A stretch of DNA of 43,231 bases, taken from Chlamydiota bacterium. Lineage in GTDB: Bacteria > Chlamydiota > Chlamydiia > Chlamydiales > Parachlamydiaceae. Both the position numbers and the translations under genes were made by a program. The notes under the pieces were generated by a model. It searched no databases, had not been told where the DNA came from, and saw nothing but the letters and a program-made list of their open reading frames with translations. The stretch lies in the NCBI GenBank assembly GCA_013285965.1, contig JABDGQ010000011.1, positions 1-43,231 of the forward strand. The letters are read 5' to 3'. This document shows positions 33,425-41,899 of the stretch, piece by piece (position 1 is the stretch's first letter; every line of letters starts with the position of its first letter).

Positions 33425-34021
33425 ATGTTTTTTGTGTGCAAGCGGCGTTTTTTTACTTTATTGGAAATATTAGTGGCGTTAACCATACTAGCTTTAGGGG
33501 CAGCGTTGACTAGTTTGAAAATCAATGACTTTTATCAACAAGAACGCAGTGCTGCACAAGTCCGGCAATTTATGAACGATATGGCGATGGCGCAAGAGCT
33601 AATGCTCATTCTAGATGCCGATGTGCAAATGTATTTGGAAATAGATCCGCACACAAAACAGCTATGTTATTGGATGGATGTGGAAAAACCGTTAGGTGTC
33701 GAATTTAATCGTTTGGTCCACACCATCGAAAATAAACAGCAATGTAGCGGCATTGATACAATAGCGTGGGATGGTAATTCCAAAGAGCGGCTGAAGTTAG
33801 ATTTTATAATCGGAAAAATGACGCAAGGGCTACTGACTCTTAATCAAGGTGAAAAAAAGATAGATATCACTCTAATAGGATATCCTAGCCCTATTATTAA
33901 AGGAGAGCGATCTATATCGCTGATAGAAAAAATAAAACACAGTCAGCTACTATATCCTGCGGCTGTGTACGAAGAATTATATGAAAAAAACGGCATTATT
34001 GATATCCAAAAACCCATCTAA
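33425..34021 (+). CDS. Minor pseudopilin, GspH-like
   Basis: A 198-residue protein with a prepilin-type N-terminus: KRRF then FTLLEILVALTILALGAALT, giving E at +5 and Phe at -1 in place of Gly. The globular domain of about 160 residues is not clearly a known GspH fold, but position directly after gspG and size fit GspH. Two internal cysteines (QLCYWM and QQCSGI) could form a disulfide. Its 3' end overlaps the next gene by 41 bases, showing tight co-translation. Confidence 0.75.
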   Translation: MFFVCKRRFFTLLEILVALTILALGAALTSLKINDFYQQERSAAQVRQFMNDMAMAQELMLILDADVQMYLEIDPHTKQLCYWMDVEKPLGVEFNRLVHTIENKQQCSGIDTIAWDGNSKERLKLDFIIGKMTQGLLTLNQGEKKIDITLIGYPSPIIKGERSISLIEKIKHSQLLYPAAVYEELYEKNGIIDIQKPI

Positions 34022-34466
34022 GCGCCACTTTCAATTGCTTGAAATTATGGTGGCCATGTTTATTTTACTGGCTTGTATCGCACCGATTTTACATATTTAT
34101 GTAGTTGTATATAAGCAGGAAAATGTCATTGATCGCATTAATAAACAAGATCATCTGGTTTATTTGATTCATGCACATTACACAGAATTGCTATATCGAC
34201 GCGAAATAAGCCTTGTAGATGATAAAGATGCTCCACCGACTGATGTTTCTGCTTATTTGCATAAAGATTTACAGGATCAACTAAAAGCGTTATCAACGCA
34301 AGGTTTGATCACATTAAAAATGTTAGCCTCTAACAAGAAAAAAGAAATAGTAAAACAATTATGGGGACTTGACATAAACCTTGGCAGCATAGGCAAACCA
34401 CTAGCCTCGCAAAGTGATAATAAAAAATACAGTTATGAAATTTATATAGAGCGAAGCAGTAGTTGA
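33981..34466 (+). CDS. Minor pseudopilin, GspI-like
   Basis: A 161-residue protein with a longer leader (MKKTALLISKNPSKRH) followed by FQLLEIMVAMFILLACIAPI, so E is at +5 and His at -1. It overlaps the previous gene by 41 bases in another frame, and the ATG at 33981 is supported because the pseudopilin helix is reached only in this frame. The short periplasmic domain shows no clear fold. The I assignment rests on gene order and size. Confidence 0.72.
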   Translation: MKKTALLISKNPSKRHFQLLEIMVAMFILLACIAPILHIYVVVYKQENVIDRINKQDHLVYLIHAHYTELLYRREISLVDDKDAPPTDVSAYLHKDLQDQLKALSTQGLITLKMLASNKKKEIVKQLWGLDINLGSIGKPLASQSDNKKYSYEIYIERSSS

Positions 34467-34473
34467 GACAGGT

Positions 34474-35229
34474 ATGGATAAATTCAAATTTTTGCGTAAA
34501 AGATACTTTAGTTTATTAGAAACTTTAATAGCTTTTACTTTACTATCTTTATTATTGACACTAGTATTTGGTTTTTTTAAAGAATTGTCACATCTATCGC
34601 AACTATCAGAAAAGAAAGCGCAAGCAAGCTTTCAAATGCGTTATACTGAAAATCGCCTATGGTATATTTTTCAACGCTTAAACAATGAAAACAGTACTAC
34701 TAAACGCAAATTTTATTTTTATACGCAAGCCGCGCAAACATTTTCTAATATGCCCAGTTTAGTGTTTACTTTCGATAATGAAGCTCGAGCTAATCCCACC
34801 TTTGCTGGCGATTTAGTGGCTCTTTTATATGTCAATGATGAATACCAACTTCGTTTAGCTACTTGGTCATTATATGCTTCACAACCACATCAAGCTATGC
34901 ATGAAGAAATTTTATTGGAAAATGTGGCAGGTATGGATTTTAAATTTTATGCCGCACCTGCTCATTTAACTAACAATGGTGCTATTATACCAATTAGCAA
35001 TGCAGCTAACCAAAAACAACCCGCACCAGGTATATGGCATAGCGAATGGTTAAAAGAGTATCAGCAAATGCCTGTAATTATGCAATTGAACATTACTAAA
35101 GACAAAGATAAAGACAAAGATAGAATAGAAAAAATTGAAGGGGCTAACGATTCGTCAAAAGAAAATAAAATTACATATCAATTTGTCTTGCCTAGTAGCA
35201 AAAATCCTATTCAATATCCATTAAATTAA
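34474..35229 (+). CDS. Minor pseudopilin, GspJ-like
   Basis: A 251-residue protein with a basic leader ending LRKRY, then FSLLETLIAFTLLSLLLTLV, with E at +5 and Tyr at -1. The body, rich in aromatic and beta segments (FAGDLVALLYVNDEYQLRLA, VAGMDFKFYAAPAHL), resembles GspJ in size and in the late AGMDFKFY-type motif. A Lys/Asp run (KDKDKDKDR) near residue 210 is a local repeat of the hexanucleotide kind. The gene starts 7 bases after the previous stop. Confidence 0.75.
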   Translation: MDKFKFLRKRYFSLLETLIAFTLLSLLLTLVFGFFKELSHLSQLSEKKAQASFQMRYTENRLWYIFQRLNNENSTTKRKFYFYTQAAQTFSNMPSLVFTFDNEARANPTFAGDLVALLYVNDEYQLRLATWSLYASQPHQAMHEEILLENVAGMDFKFYAAPAHLTNNGAIIPISNAANQKQPAPGIWHSEWLKEYQQMPVIMQLNITKDKDKDKDRIEKIEGANDSSKENKITYQFVLPSSKNPIQYPLN

Positions 35230-35232
35230 ACT

Positions 35233-36006
35233 ATGTATATATTGCCTTTCGTATTGACATTAACATTAGTGCTATCTTTTATTGGTATCGAAAAGTTAGC
35301 TCAATTTAAGAATCAAAGTATTATTGCACAAAGCTATCAAACATTTTTAGATGCTCAAGCGCGCTATATGTTTAATCTGCGCCAAAATCATTTATGTGAT
35401 AAGTATGATAAAAGTCATCGACAATTAAGTTTTCGTTATTTTTTGAATAAAAAATTACGTGAAAGTCAACCTGAATTAGCCAAACAGTACCGGCAGGTAG
35501 TAATAGATTTTTTAAAAATTTTGTATGGGCAGGCCAATTTTTTTACTAACTTAGCTAATCAGCGTCCACAACTAATTGAAGAATTGCTAATTGCTATCGA
35601 GCAATCTGCCGATGCCCTGGAAGCACCGCATGAAATTAAATCGATCGAAGACATGGTACACCTAAATTTAGGAGATGCCGAATTGCAAAATTTGTTTTAT
35701 CGCATGTTAAAAGGGACTGTGGCACATAATGACGAATTAATTCTACGCGAAAAAACATATGTGTCCCTACTAACTTATGTGCACTTTAATCAAAGCGCCG
35801 TTCAAATACAATTAGCCCCTAAATCATTATTAAGTGCTTTATTTGCCAGTGAAGAGGTGGTGCTTGAAATCTTGAAAAAACGCAATGAAGAGGGTTTAAC
35901 AGATGAAGCATTTAAAAATGAGTTTCTTGAGAAAAGAAAAAGTGGTCTGAGTGAAGCACTCTTTAATTTTAAAGTGACCAAGAGCAATAAAAATGATTAT
36001 AATTAA
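35233..36006 (+). CDS. GspK-position protein of the secretion operon
   Basis: A 257-residue protein with one N-terminal hydrophobic helix (MYILPFVLTLTLVLSFIGIE) and no basic leader or +5 glutamate, so it does not carry a normal prepilin signal. The rest is helical and charged (QLIEELLIAIEQSADALEAP). It follows the GspJ-like gene after 3 bases, where gspK is usual, and likely belongs to the same complex; the GspK domain itself is not recognisable. It would be anchored in the inner membrane with a periplasmic body. The Chlamydia operon also has unassigned genes at this point. Confidence 0.65.
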   Translation: MYILPFVLTLTLVLSFIGIEKLAQFKNQSIIAQSYQTFLDAQARYMFNLRQNHLCDKYDKSHRQLSFRYFLNKKLRESQPELAKQYRQVVIDFLKILYGQANFFTNLANQRPQLIEELLIAIEQSADALEAPHEIKSIEDMVHLNLGDAELQNLFYRMLKGTVAHNDELILREKTYVSLLTYVHFNQSAVQIQLAPKSLLSALFASEEVVLEILKKRNEEGLTDEAFKNEFLEKRKSGLSEALFNFKVTKSNKNDYN

Positions 36007-36022
36007 ATCACCCTAAGATGAG

Positions 36023-37810
36023 TTAAGGGGTGTCTTCGGTGATTGATTTTGTAGTATCTTGGTCTGACTGTTGATTCAATATTTTAAAATCGCGAATCAA
36101 CATATGGATGCTGTAATTATTGATTTGTGGGGTAAAGACAATACGCAATTTTAGATTTTTTTTGCGTAATTCCTTACTCTGAAAGCCTCTATTTAAGGCG
36201 ACACCTTCCAGCACGCGACCACCTTCTTGTTCTAGATAAAGCTTAAGGTGAGTTTTGCCAACAATTTTAGGTGGCCATACTTGCCAGGCATCACAGTATA
36301 AAATGGGTGGTAAATTTTCATTGCCATAAGGCTCAAGCAGTTTAGCAGATTCCATAAAATCAAATGTCAGCTCACTGAATTTAATTTCGGCATCAAGATT
36401 AAGTTGCGGCATAACATCAGCATCGCTAAGTTTTTGGTTTGCCGATTCTAAAAATAAGCGTTTGAATTCTGGAATATTTTCCTCTTTCAAAGTTAGTCCG
36501 GCGGCAAAATCGTGTCCACCAAAATTAATTAGAATGCTGGAACAACTTTTTAGAGTTTCAAGCAATGGAAATTTTCGAATTGAGCGAATTGAGCCTTTTC
36601 CAATACCTTTATCGATAGCAATCATGACAGTAGGGCGATTATATTGTTTGGAAATACGGGTTGATAAAATGGCAATCACCCCCGGATGCCACTTCTCTGA
36701 CATCATGATGATGGCTTTATTGGACAATATATCAGTCTGTTCTTCAAGCATGCTATTGACATCAATAGACATAGTTCTTTCAATTTTTTGCCGTTCAATA
36801 TTGTTAAGATCAAGTTCCAAAGCCATTTTTTCGGCAAGATCGGCATTCTTAACTAAAAGCATCTGTACCCCTTTACGAGGGTCATCAATACGCCCAAGGC
36901 TATTTAAGCGAGGAGTGATACGCGAGGCGATAGTAAAAGTAGAGAGATCATTAATATCGACATCACAGATGGAAAATAATTTTAATAAGCCCATGCGCTT
37001 ACCTTTCTTAAGCTGGCGCATGCCATATTTAACTAAAATGCGATTTTCAGTATCCAAAACCGATCCCATATCAGAAATAGTACCCAAGGCCACAAGATCA
37101 AGATAGCGTTTTAAATCTATTTTTTTATTGGTGATTTTATTTTCAGCAGTGAGTTGGTTGGTTACACCGTGCGCTAGTTTAAAAGCTACTCCTACACCTG
37201 TTAAATCGCGATTGGGATAGGGATTACCGACCAATTTAGGATTAAGAGTTGCTACGCATGGTGGAATTTTGTCAGTAGGTTCATGATGATCGGTGATGAT
37301 CACATCAATATTATGCGCGGCAAAATGAGCTATTTCGGTCGCTGCTGTAATGCCGCAATCAACAGTAATAAGTAAAGTACAATGGTTTATCAAAGCATAT
37401 TCCAATGCTTCAACAATTAAACTCTGGCGCAGCATGCCACGATTAGAGAGGTAGAAAAAAACGCTACCTCCGACATCTTGAAGAAATTCTGTTAAAAGGG
37501 TCGTGCCGGTAATGCCATCAACATCATTATCGCCATAGATTAAAATATTTTCATTATTTACTAAGGCTTGACAAACTCTTTCCACGGCCTGCGGCATCTG
37601 TGACATTAAAAATGGATCGTGCAGCTCGGGAAGACGGCCATATAAATAATCATGAATATGTTTTAAAGAACGAAATCCACGCGAAATAAGAAATTGTGCA
37701 ATGACAGGATGAATTTTAAACTCTTTGATGATGCTTTCTTTTAAGATAGGATCATTCAATGGGTAATCCCAAACAGGGTGATGTGCAGCATCATAATCTA
37801 AATAAGTCAA
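36023..37810 (-). CDS. recJ: Single-stranded-DNA-specific exonuclease RecJ
   Basis: 5'-3' ssDNA exonuclease in recombination and mismatch repair. The 595 residues contain the DHH phosphoesterase motifs: LIYGDNDVDGITGTTLL (motif I), LLITVDCGI (II) and VIITDHHEP (III, DHH). The DHHA1 domain follows with NFGGHDFAAGLTL, and then a C-terminal OB-like domain. RITPRLNSLGR is the RecJ-specific motif between the two domains. The start is an unusual TTG at 37810, strongly supported by GGAG 6 bases upstream; no good ATG lies nearby upstream. Convergent with the secretion operon, with a short imperfect hairpin (36009-36032) in the 16-base gap. Confidence 0.95.
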   Translation of the reverse strand: MTYLDYDAAHHPVWDYPLNDPILKESIIKEFKIHPVIAQFLISRGFRSLKHIHDYLYGRLPELHDPFLMSQMPQAVERVCQALVNNENILIYGDNDVDGITGTTLLTEFLQDVGGSVFFYLSNRGMLRQSLIVEALEYALINHCTLLITVDCGITAATEIAHFAAHNIDVIITDHHEPTDKIPPCVATLNPKLVGNPYPNRDLTGVGVAFKLAHGVTNQLTAENKITNKKIDLKRYLDLVALGTISDMGSVLDTENRILVKYGMRQLKKGKRMGLLKLFSICDVDINDLSTFTIASRITPRLNSLGRIDDPRKGVQMLLVKNADLAEKMALELDLNNIERQKIERTMSIDVNSMLEEQTDILSNKAIIMMSEKWHPGVIAILSTRISKQYNRPTVMIAIDKGIGKGSIRSIRKFPLLETLKSCSSILINFGGHDFAAGLTLKEENIPEFKRLFLESANQKLSDADVMPQLNLDAEIKFSELTFDFMESAKLLEPYGNENLPPILYCDAWQVWPPKIVGKTHLKLYLEQEGGRVLEGVALNRGFQSKELRKKNLKLRIVFTPQINNYSIHMLIRDFKILNQQSDQDTTKSITEDTP

Positions 37811-38555
37811 AATTCACTCCATGCTCTTAAAACATATGACTACCTGTGATGAAATATATTTGCCATGTATGAGATTTTGCGCGCATAACCAGCTGTAAAC
37901 AACCTTGTAAAGCTACTTATGAATTCAAGGTATATGTCATTTAGATGCTAATAACAACAAATTACGCATGCGGCTAATCTACAGGCAAGAACAGACAATT
38001 TATTTTTGGTCATATGTATCTATTGTATCGTTCATAGGCCCAAAGTCAAGTTAAATGTGAAGGGCTGCATAAATTAGGACATTCAAAATGCAAAACTCTT
38101 ATTAAAAGCGAGCTTCAGTGCCAAAGATAAGACGTCAATACCAGCTTAGCAAATTTGCGCTATAGATATTGCGCATCATGCAATATACACGTAAATAGTA
38201 AGTCATTAAAGTTATTAAGATAAAATTTATTGTGTTTATTATCGATTCGTTTTGAAACTGAAAAGTATCTGCCTTGATTCTAATAGTTTATTTTGTGGGA
38301 TGAATTAGAAAAATCATGCTTCCAAAAATTTAATGACTAACTTATACTCACTAGCATGCATTGCAAAACCTCGCTTATAATGACGAGGATTTAGGAAGCA
38401 AAGTTGTACGAAACTACAATTATCTGTTTTTGATCTGAATATTGCTTACTGAATAAAATTGAGTTATTGCTCGTGTGGCATAATAAAGCAAGGTCAAAAA
38501 AGATAAAAGTATGTTTAACATCAGAAACAAAAAATAAACTAGTTTGAGGTTTTAT
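37811..38555. other. Long leader/intergenic region before the ATP/ADP translocase gene
   Basis: The 745 bases hold no convincing gene; the longest frame I see is 25 codons at 37821. A nested fold is possible at 38317-38400: TGCTTCC (38317-38323) pairs with GGAAGCA (38394-38400), and inside it CCTCG (38369-38373) with CGAGG (38384-38388). TATAAT at 38376 within the inner loop lacks a good -35. The size suggests a complex promoter, a regulated leader or an unannotated small RNA. Confidence 0.5.
38544..38550 (+). promoter_or_regulatory. Ribosome binding site deciding the translocase start
   Basis: TTGAGGT ends 5 bases before the ATG at 38556, so translation should begin there rather than at the in-frame TTG at 38544, which is part of this site. 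Confidence 0.6.
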
Positions 38556-40097
38556 ATGTCGCAAGGTACCAAACAAGAATTTGGTAAATGGAGAGCTTTT
38601 TTCTGGCCCGTATACGGTTTTGAATTAAAAAAGCTCCTCCCTATGTTCCTAATGTTTTTCTTTATTTCATTTAACTATACAATTTTAAGAGATACTAAGG
38701 ATACATTGATTGTTACTGCTGCTGGAGCTGAAGCTATCCCATTCTTAAAATCTTTTGGTGTGGTACCAGCTGCCATTATCTTTATGCTGATTTATGCAAA
38801 ACTCAGTAACATGCTTTCACGTGAAACATTGTTTTATGTGACTTTATTTCCTTTCGTAGTGTTTTTTGGTTTATTTGCATTTGTCTTTTATCCAGTGCGC
38901 GAATCTTTAATGCCTACTGCTAGTGCGCAAGCATTACTAGCATATTTGCCTGGAGGATGGAGTGGTTTAGCGGCCGCTTATGAAAATTGGATGTATTCAG
39001 TTTTCTATATTCTAGCAGAATTATGGGGTAGTGTGGTTTTGTCATTATTGTTTTGGGGGTTTGCAAACCAGATTACACGCGTTACTGAAGCGAAAAGATT
39101 CTATAGCTTATTTGGTTTGGGTGCTAACCTAGCCTTGCTGGTGTCTGGTCCTGCTATTGTGTATGTTTCCGATATTCGTCGTCATTTGCCTGCCGATGTT
39201 GATGCCTGGCAAGTCTCTCTAAATTACTTGATGGCCATGGTCGTAGTGGCGGGGCTAGCAGTTATGGCGATCTATTGGTGGATTAATCGCAATATTTTGA
39301 CAGATCCAGTATTCTATGATGCAAATGAAGTAAAGTCGCCTAAAAAGAAAAAAACAAAAATGTCTATGTCTGACAGCTTTAAATTTCTGTTTACCTCTAA
39401 ATACATTTTGTGTTTAGCGGTTTTGGTTATAGCTTACGGTATCTCTATTAATTTGGTTGAAGTAACCTGGAAAAGCCAAGTCAAATTGCAATATCCTAAT
39501 CCAAACGATTACAGTACCTTTATGGGTAAGTTTTCTTTCTGGACAGGTGCTGCTACTATCTTTATGATGCTGTTTGTAGGTGGTAACGTTATTCGTCGTA
39601 AAGGATGGGGCTTTGCTGCTTTAATTACGCCAGTTGTTCTATTAATTACCGGTATTGGTTTCTTCTCATTTGTAATCTTTAGAGATAATTTGCAAGGGAT
39701 GATTGCAGCTATTGGCTCTACTCCTTTATTTTTGGCAGTGATTTTTGGTGCTGCTCAGAATATTATGAGTAAATCTTCTAAATACTCGCTATTTGATCCA
39801 ACAAAAGAAATGGCTTATATTCCATTAGATGAAGAATCTAAAGTAAAAGGAAAAGCGGCCGTAGACGTTGTGGGTGCGCGTTTGGGTAAATCAGGTGGTT
39901 CTATTATTCAAATGGCCTTTTTAACGATGGGTACATTGGCAACAATTACTCCTTATATTGGATTAACCTTATTGTTTGTAATTGCCGCCTGGATTGTGGC
40001 TGCACGATCACTTAATAAGCAATTCTTACAATTGACGACCGAGCCACGCTCTGATGATGGTGCTGGTGTCGATAATAAAGTAACGGCTAGTGTGTAG
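38556..40097 (+). CDS. ATP/ADP translocase (nucleotide transporter, Npt1/NTT type)
   Basis: Inner-membrane antiporter that imports host ATP in exchange for ADP; the hallmark energy-parasite protein of chlamydiae and rickettsiae. The 513 residues form about twelve spans. The N-terminal segment FISFNYTILRDTKDTLIVTA is the family signature, and KRFYSLFGLGANLALLVSGP and VDVVGARLGKSGGSIIQM are also strongly conserved. The start at 38556 is set by TTGAGGT. The sequence is closer to Npt1/NTT1-type ATP/ADP exchangers than to the other nucleotide transporters, but substrate cannot be proved by eye. It stands alone after a long leader and ends in a stem-loop. Confidence 0.96.
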   Translation: MSQGTKQEFGKWRAFFWPVYGFELKKLLPMFLMFFFISFNYTILRDTKDTLIVTAAGAEAIPFLKSFGVVPAAIIFMLIYAKLSNMLSRETLFYVTLFPFVVFFGLFAFVFYPVRESLMPTASAQALLAYLPGGWSGLAAAYENWMYSVFYILAELWGSVVLSLLFWGFANQITRVTEAKRFYSLFGLGANLALLVSGPAIVYVSDIRRHLPADVDAWQVSLNYLMAMVVVAGLAVMAIYWWINRNILTDPVFYDANEVKSPKKKKTKMSMSDSFKFLFTSKYILCLAVLVIAYGISINLVEVTWKSQVKLQYPNPNDYSTFMGKFSFWTGAATIFMMLFVGGNVIRRKGWGFAALITPVVLLITGIGFFSFVIFRDNLQGMIAAIGSTPLFLAVIFGAAQNIMSKSSKYSLFDPTKEMAYIPLDEESKVKGKAAVDVVGARLGKSGGSIIQMAFLTMGTLATITPYIGLTLLFVIAAWIVAARSLNKQFLQLTTEPRSDDGAGVDNKVTASV

Positions 40098-40128
40098 ATT
40101 ATTTTCTAAAGCCTAGCGATATCTAACT

Positions 40129-40172
40129 AACAATGTCGAGGGTGATTCCATAAGATCGCTTTCGACATTGTT
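40129..40172 (+). terminator. Terminator-like stem-loop after the translocase gene
   Basis: AACAATGTCGA (40129-40139) and TCGACATTGTT (40162-40172) make a perfect 11-bp stem with a 22-base loop, followed by GTTTCTAT. It lies 31 bases after the stop. It may act in both directions on the convergent YitT-type gene. Confidence 0.6.
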
Positions 40173-40364
40173 GTTTCTATATAGACTTGAATCCATCTAC
40201 ATTTTAAATGTCTTGCGACAGCTATTTACCTTAAAAGTCTAGTGTACTTCAAATTAATATGATTTGCCAGCCCACTGCTTAGAGGGAAGTTTAAAGTTGC
40301 TGTTTTATATCTCAAGTTTTAGAATCTCTTAGATTCTAAAAATTAATCCAATCAACTCTTCCAA

Positions 40365-41297
40365 CTAATCAGGATTTTTACCTAAAATTTGTGCAAAAAT
40401 ACGCTCCATGCGCGTCATCTTAACTTCGTGCCCATGATGCTGTTTGCCATTAGCAATTTCATGCAAGTTTTCAATAGCTATGAACGCTGAGGAGTCTTCG
40501 CGCAAAATTAGCGATTTGAGATCAGCTAGTTGTAAACGCTCGGCAATAACATATAAAATTTCGCGCTCATCTCCTGAAAAACCGCCGCGCCCATACATAA
40601 TAGTTAAACCTAGCCCCAGTTCATGGACAATCGCATCAGCAATAGATTTTGATTTAGAAGAAATAATCAATACGGATTTAGTTTCATCAAGACCTACAAT
40701 TACTGAATCCATAATCTTTACGACGACAATGTAGGTAATTAATGACATTAGAGGAGGGTGCCAATCTTTGGAGATTAGGCCTAATGCTCCGAAAACAAAA
40801 ATATTGCAGGCCAAAACTACCTGACCGACGGTAAATCCCATCCTACGATTAATAATAATACCCAATATCTCCGTTCCATCAAGAGATCCACCTTCACGAA
40901 TGATTAATCCCAATCCAATGCCTAGTAGAGAGCCTCCAATCACAACAACTTCCAAGCTATCACCAACAAATTCAACATGAATAAAGGCATTTATATAAAT
41001 CATGGCTAATGAAAAAAAGAAAGTGGCGATAACCATGTGGATGACAAATGATTTTCCAATAGAGCGGTAAGCTAGGAATAGAAAAGGGCAGTTTAATAAA
41101 ATGGATAGATACGGAATCATTTCTTTGCCAAAAATCTGACCAAAAATCATCGCTACACCTACGACGCCGCCATCGATAAGGTGGTTTGGAATGAAAAATA
41201 CTTCTAATGAAAAAGCAGCCAAACAGGCCCCAAAAATCATCCAAAAATAGCTTAAAATTTGCGAAAATATAGATTTTTTTGTCTGAGATAGATGCAT
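40365..41297 (-). CDS. YitT-family membrane protein with DUF2179 domain
   Basis: A 310-residue inner-membrane protein with five or six spans in residues 10-205 (ACLAAFSLEVFFIPNHLIDG, VVVIGGSLLGIGLGLIIREG, TVGQVVLACNIFVFGALGLI) and a C-terminal DUF2179 domain (about 215-285) with TIMYGRGGFSGDEREILYVI. This is the YitT/YpjC family, whose molecular role is not established. GGVVGVAMIFGQIFGKEMIP and SLDGTEILGIIINRR are family motifs. ATG at 41297. A short family 2 repeat lies upstream of it. The 370-base region to the tRNAs has no other gene. Confidence 0.9.
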   Translation of the reverse strand: MHLSQTKKSIFSQILSYFWMIFGACLAAFSLEVFFIPNHLIDGGVVGVAMIFGQIFGKEMIPYLSILLNCPFLFLAYRSIGKSFVIHMVIATFFFSLAMIYINAFIHVEFVGDSLEVVVIGGSLLGIGLGLIIREGGSLDGTEILGIIINRRMGFTVGQVVLACNIFVFGALGLISKDWHPPLMSLITYIVVVKIMDSVIVGLDETKSVLIISSKSKSIADAIVHELGLGLTIMYGRGGFSGDEREILYVIAERLQLADLKSLILREDSSAFIAIENLHEIANGKQHHGHEVKMTRMERIFAQILGKNPD

Positions 41298-41388
41298 GCG
41301 AATTTTTCCTTTTCAAAAACCTTTTAAAGCCAAAAGATTTTGGCCAACAGCCACAATAAATGTGTCTCCTTATAATAATATAGCTTGG

Positions 41389-41437
41389 GCTATGTCACAA
41401 AAATCACTTGTTCAAATTATGCGTAAGGTGAGTTAAT
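41389..41437. repeat. Family 2 repeat copy
   Basis: GCTATGTCACAAAAATCACT...GCGTAAGGTGAGTTA nearly duplicates 8070-8115, with a one-base length difference and a few substitutions. No matching left arm is seen here, so it is probably a half element. The rest of 41298-41667 shows nothing convincing, only a 19-codon frame at 41503. Confidence 0.65.
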
Positions 41438-41667
41438 TTATTTTTGCACAATTCTCAATATAAGTGTAGAGGAGATTACTAGAGCAGAAGAAAGCGAATC
41501 AAATGACAGTGCTTAAAACTTGTCGCCTTTCAATTCGGTTGCTCTATAAAGGACCAGCTTAAGTATGCAGTTTGTTGTCTATTTAATCGCGTCTAGCGCC
41601 AAAAAACAACCTGCGAAACTTAAATATATAGATACAGTTAGAGAGGTATTGAATTTGATTGAAAGGA

Positions 41668-41741
41668 CGCGGGAGACGGGGCTCGAACCCGCAACTTCCG
41701 GCGTGACAAGCCGGTGCTCTAACCAATTGAACTACTCCCGC
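41668..41741 (-). tRNA. tRNA-Asp (GTC anticodon)
   Basis: Minus-strand cloverleaf of 74 bases: acceptor GCGGGAG with CTCCCGC, discriminator G, anticodon stem CCGGC/GCCGG with loop TTGTCAC giving GTC. No encoded CCA. It follows tRNA-Val by 13 bases and is likely on the same transcript. Confidence 0.95.
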
Positions 41742-41754
41742 AAATTTATTAACA

Positions 41755-41827
41755 TGGGCGCAACAGGACTCGAACCTATGACCACCTGTGTGTAAGACAG
41801 GCGCTCTACCAACTGAGCTATACGCCC
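41755..41827 (-). tRNA. tRNA-Val (TAC anticodon)
   Basis: Minus-strand cloverleaf of 73 bases: acceptor GGGCGTA with TGCGCCC (one G-U), discriminator A, anticodon stem CCTGT/ACAGG with loop CTTACAC giving TAC. No encoded CCA. First of the Val-Asp pair. Confidence 0.95.
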
Positions 41828-41845
41828 TATAAAATTATTCCATAT

Positions 41846-41867
41846 GTTATAGTGATCGTTAATTTCT
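41846..41867 (-). promoter_or_regulatory. Possible promoter of the tRNA-Val/Asp pair
   Basis: On the minus strand TTGCAA followed after 15 bases by TATAAC (41846-41851), about 18 bases before the tRNA-Val 5' end. The spacer is short, so this is a weak call. It overlaps the upstream part of the lipoprotein reading frame. Confidence 0.3.
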
Positions 41868-41899
41868 TGCAAGCGATTTTTGCCAAAATAGGTTTCATT

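Noticed and set aside
35088-35127. Hexanucleotide-like AAAGAC/AAAGAT run in the GspJ-like gene
   Set aside because: A short Lys/Asp coding repeat of a few units; too small to call a phase-variable tract and its unit length keeps the frame.
26219-36006. Type IV pilus rather than type II secretion
   Set aside because: No PilT, PilM-Q set or major pilin is seen; GspG C-terminal motif, the G-H-I-J order and the chlamydial D-E-F-G context favour type II secretion.
36462-37106. 214-codon plus-strand frame
   Set aside because: Antisense shadow of recJ, whose DHH and RecJ motifs lie on the other strand.
37821-37898. 25-codon frame (MLLKHMTTCDEIYLPC...) after the recJ start
   Set aside because: Too short, its start region overlaps the recJ ribosome binding region on the other strand, and it has no RBS of its own.
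41565-41795. 76-codon plus-strand frame containing TGLEPATSG and TGLEPMTTC
   Set aside because: A known artefact: it translates the reverse complement of the tRNA-Asp and tRNA-Val genes.
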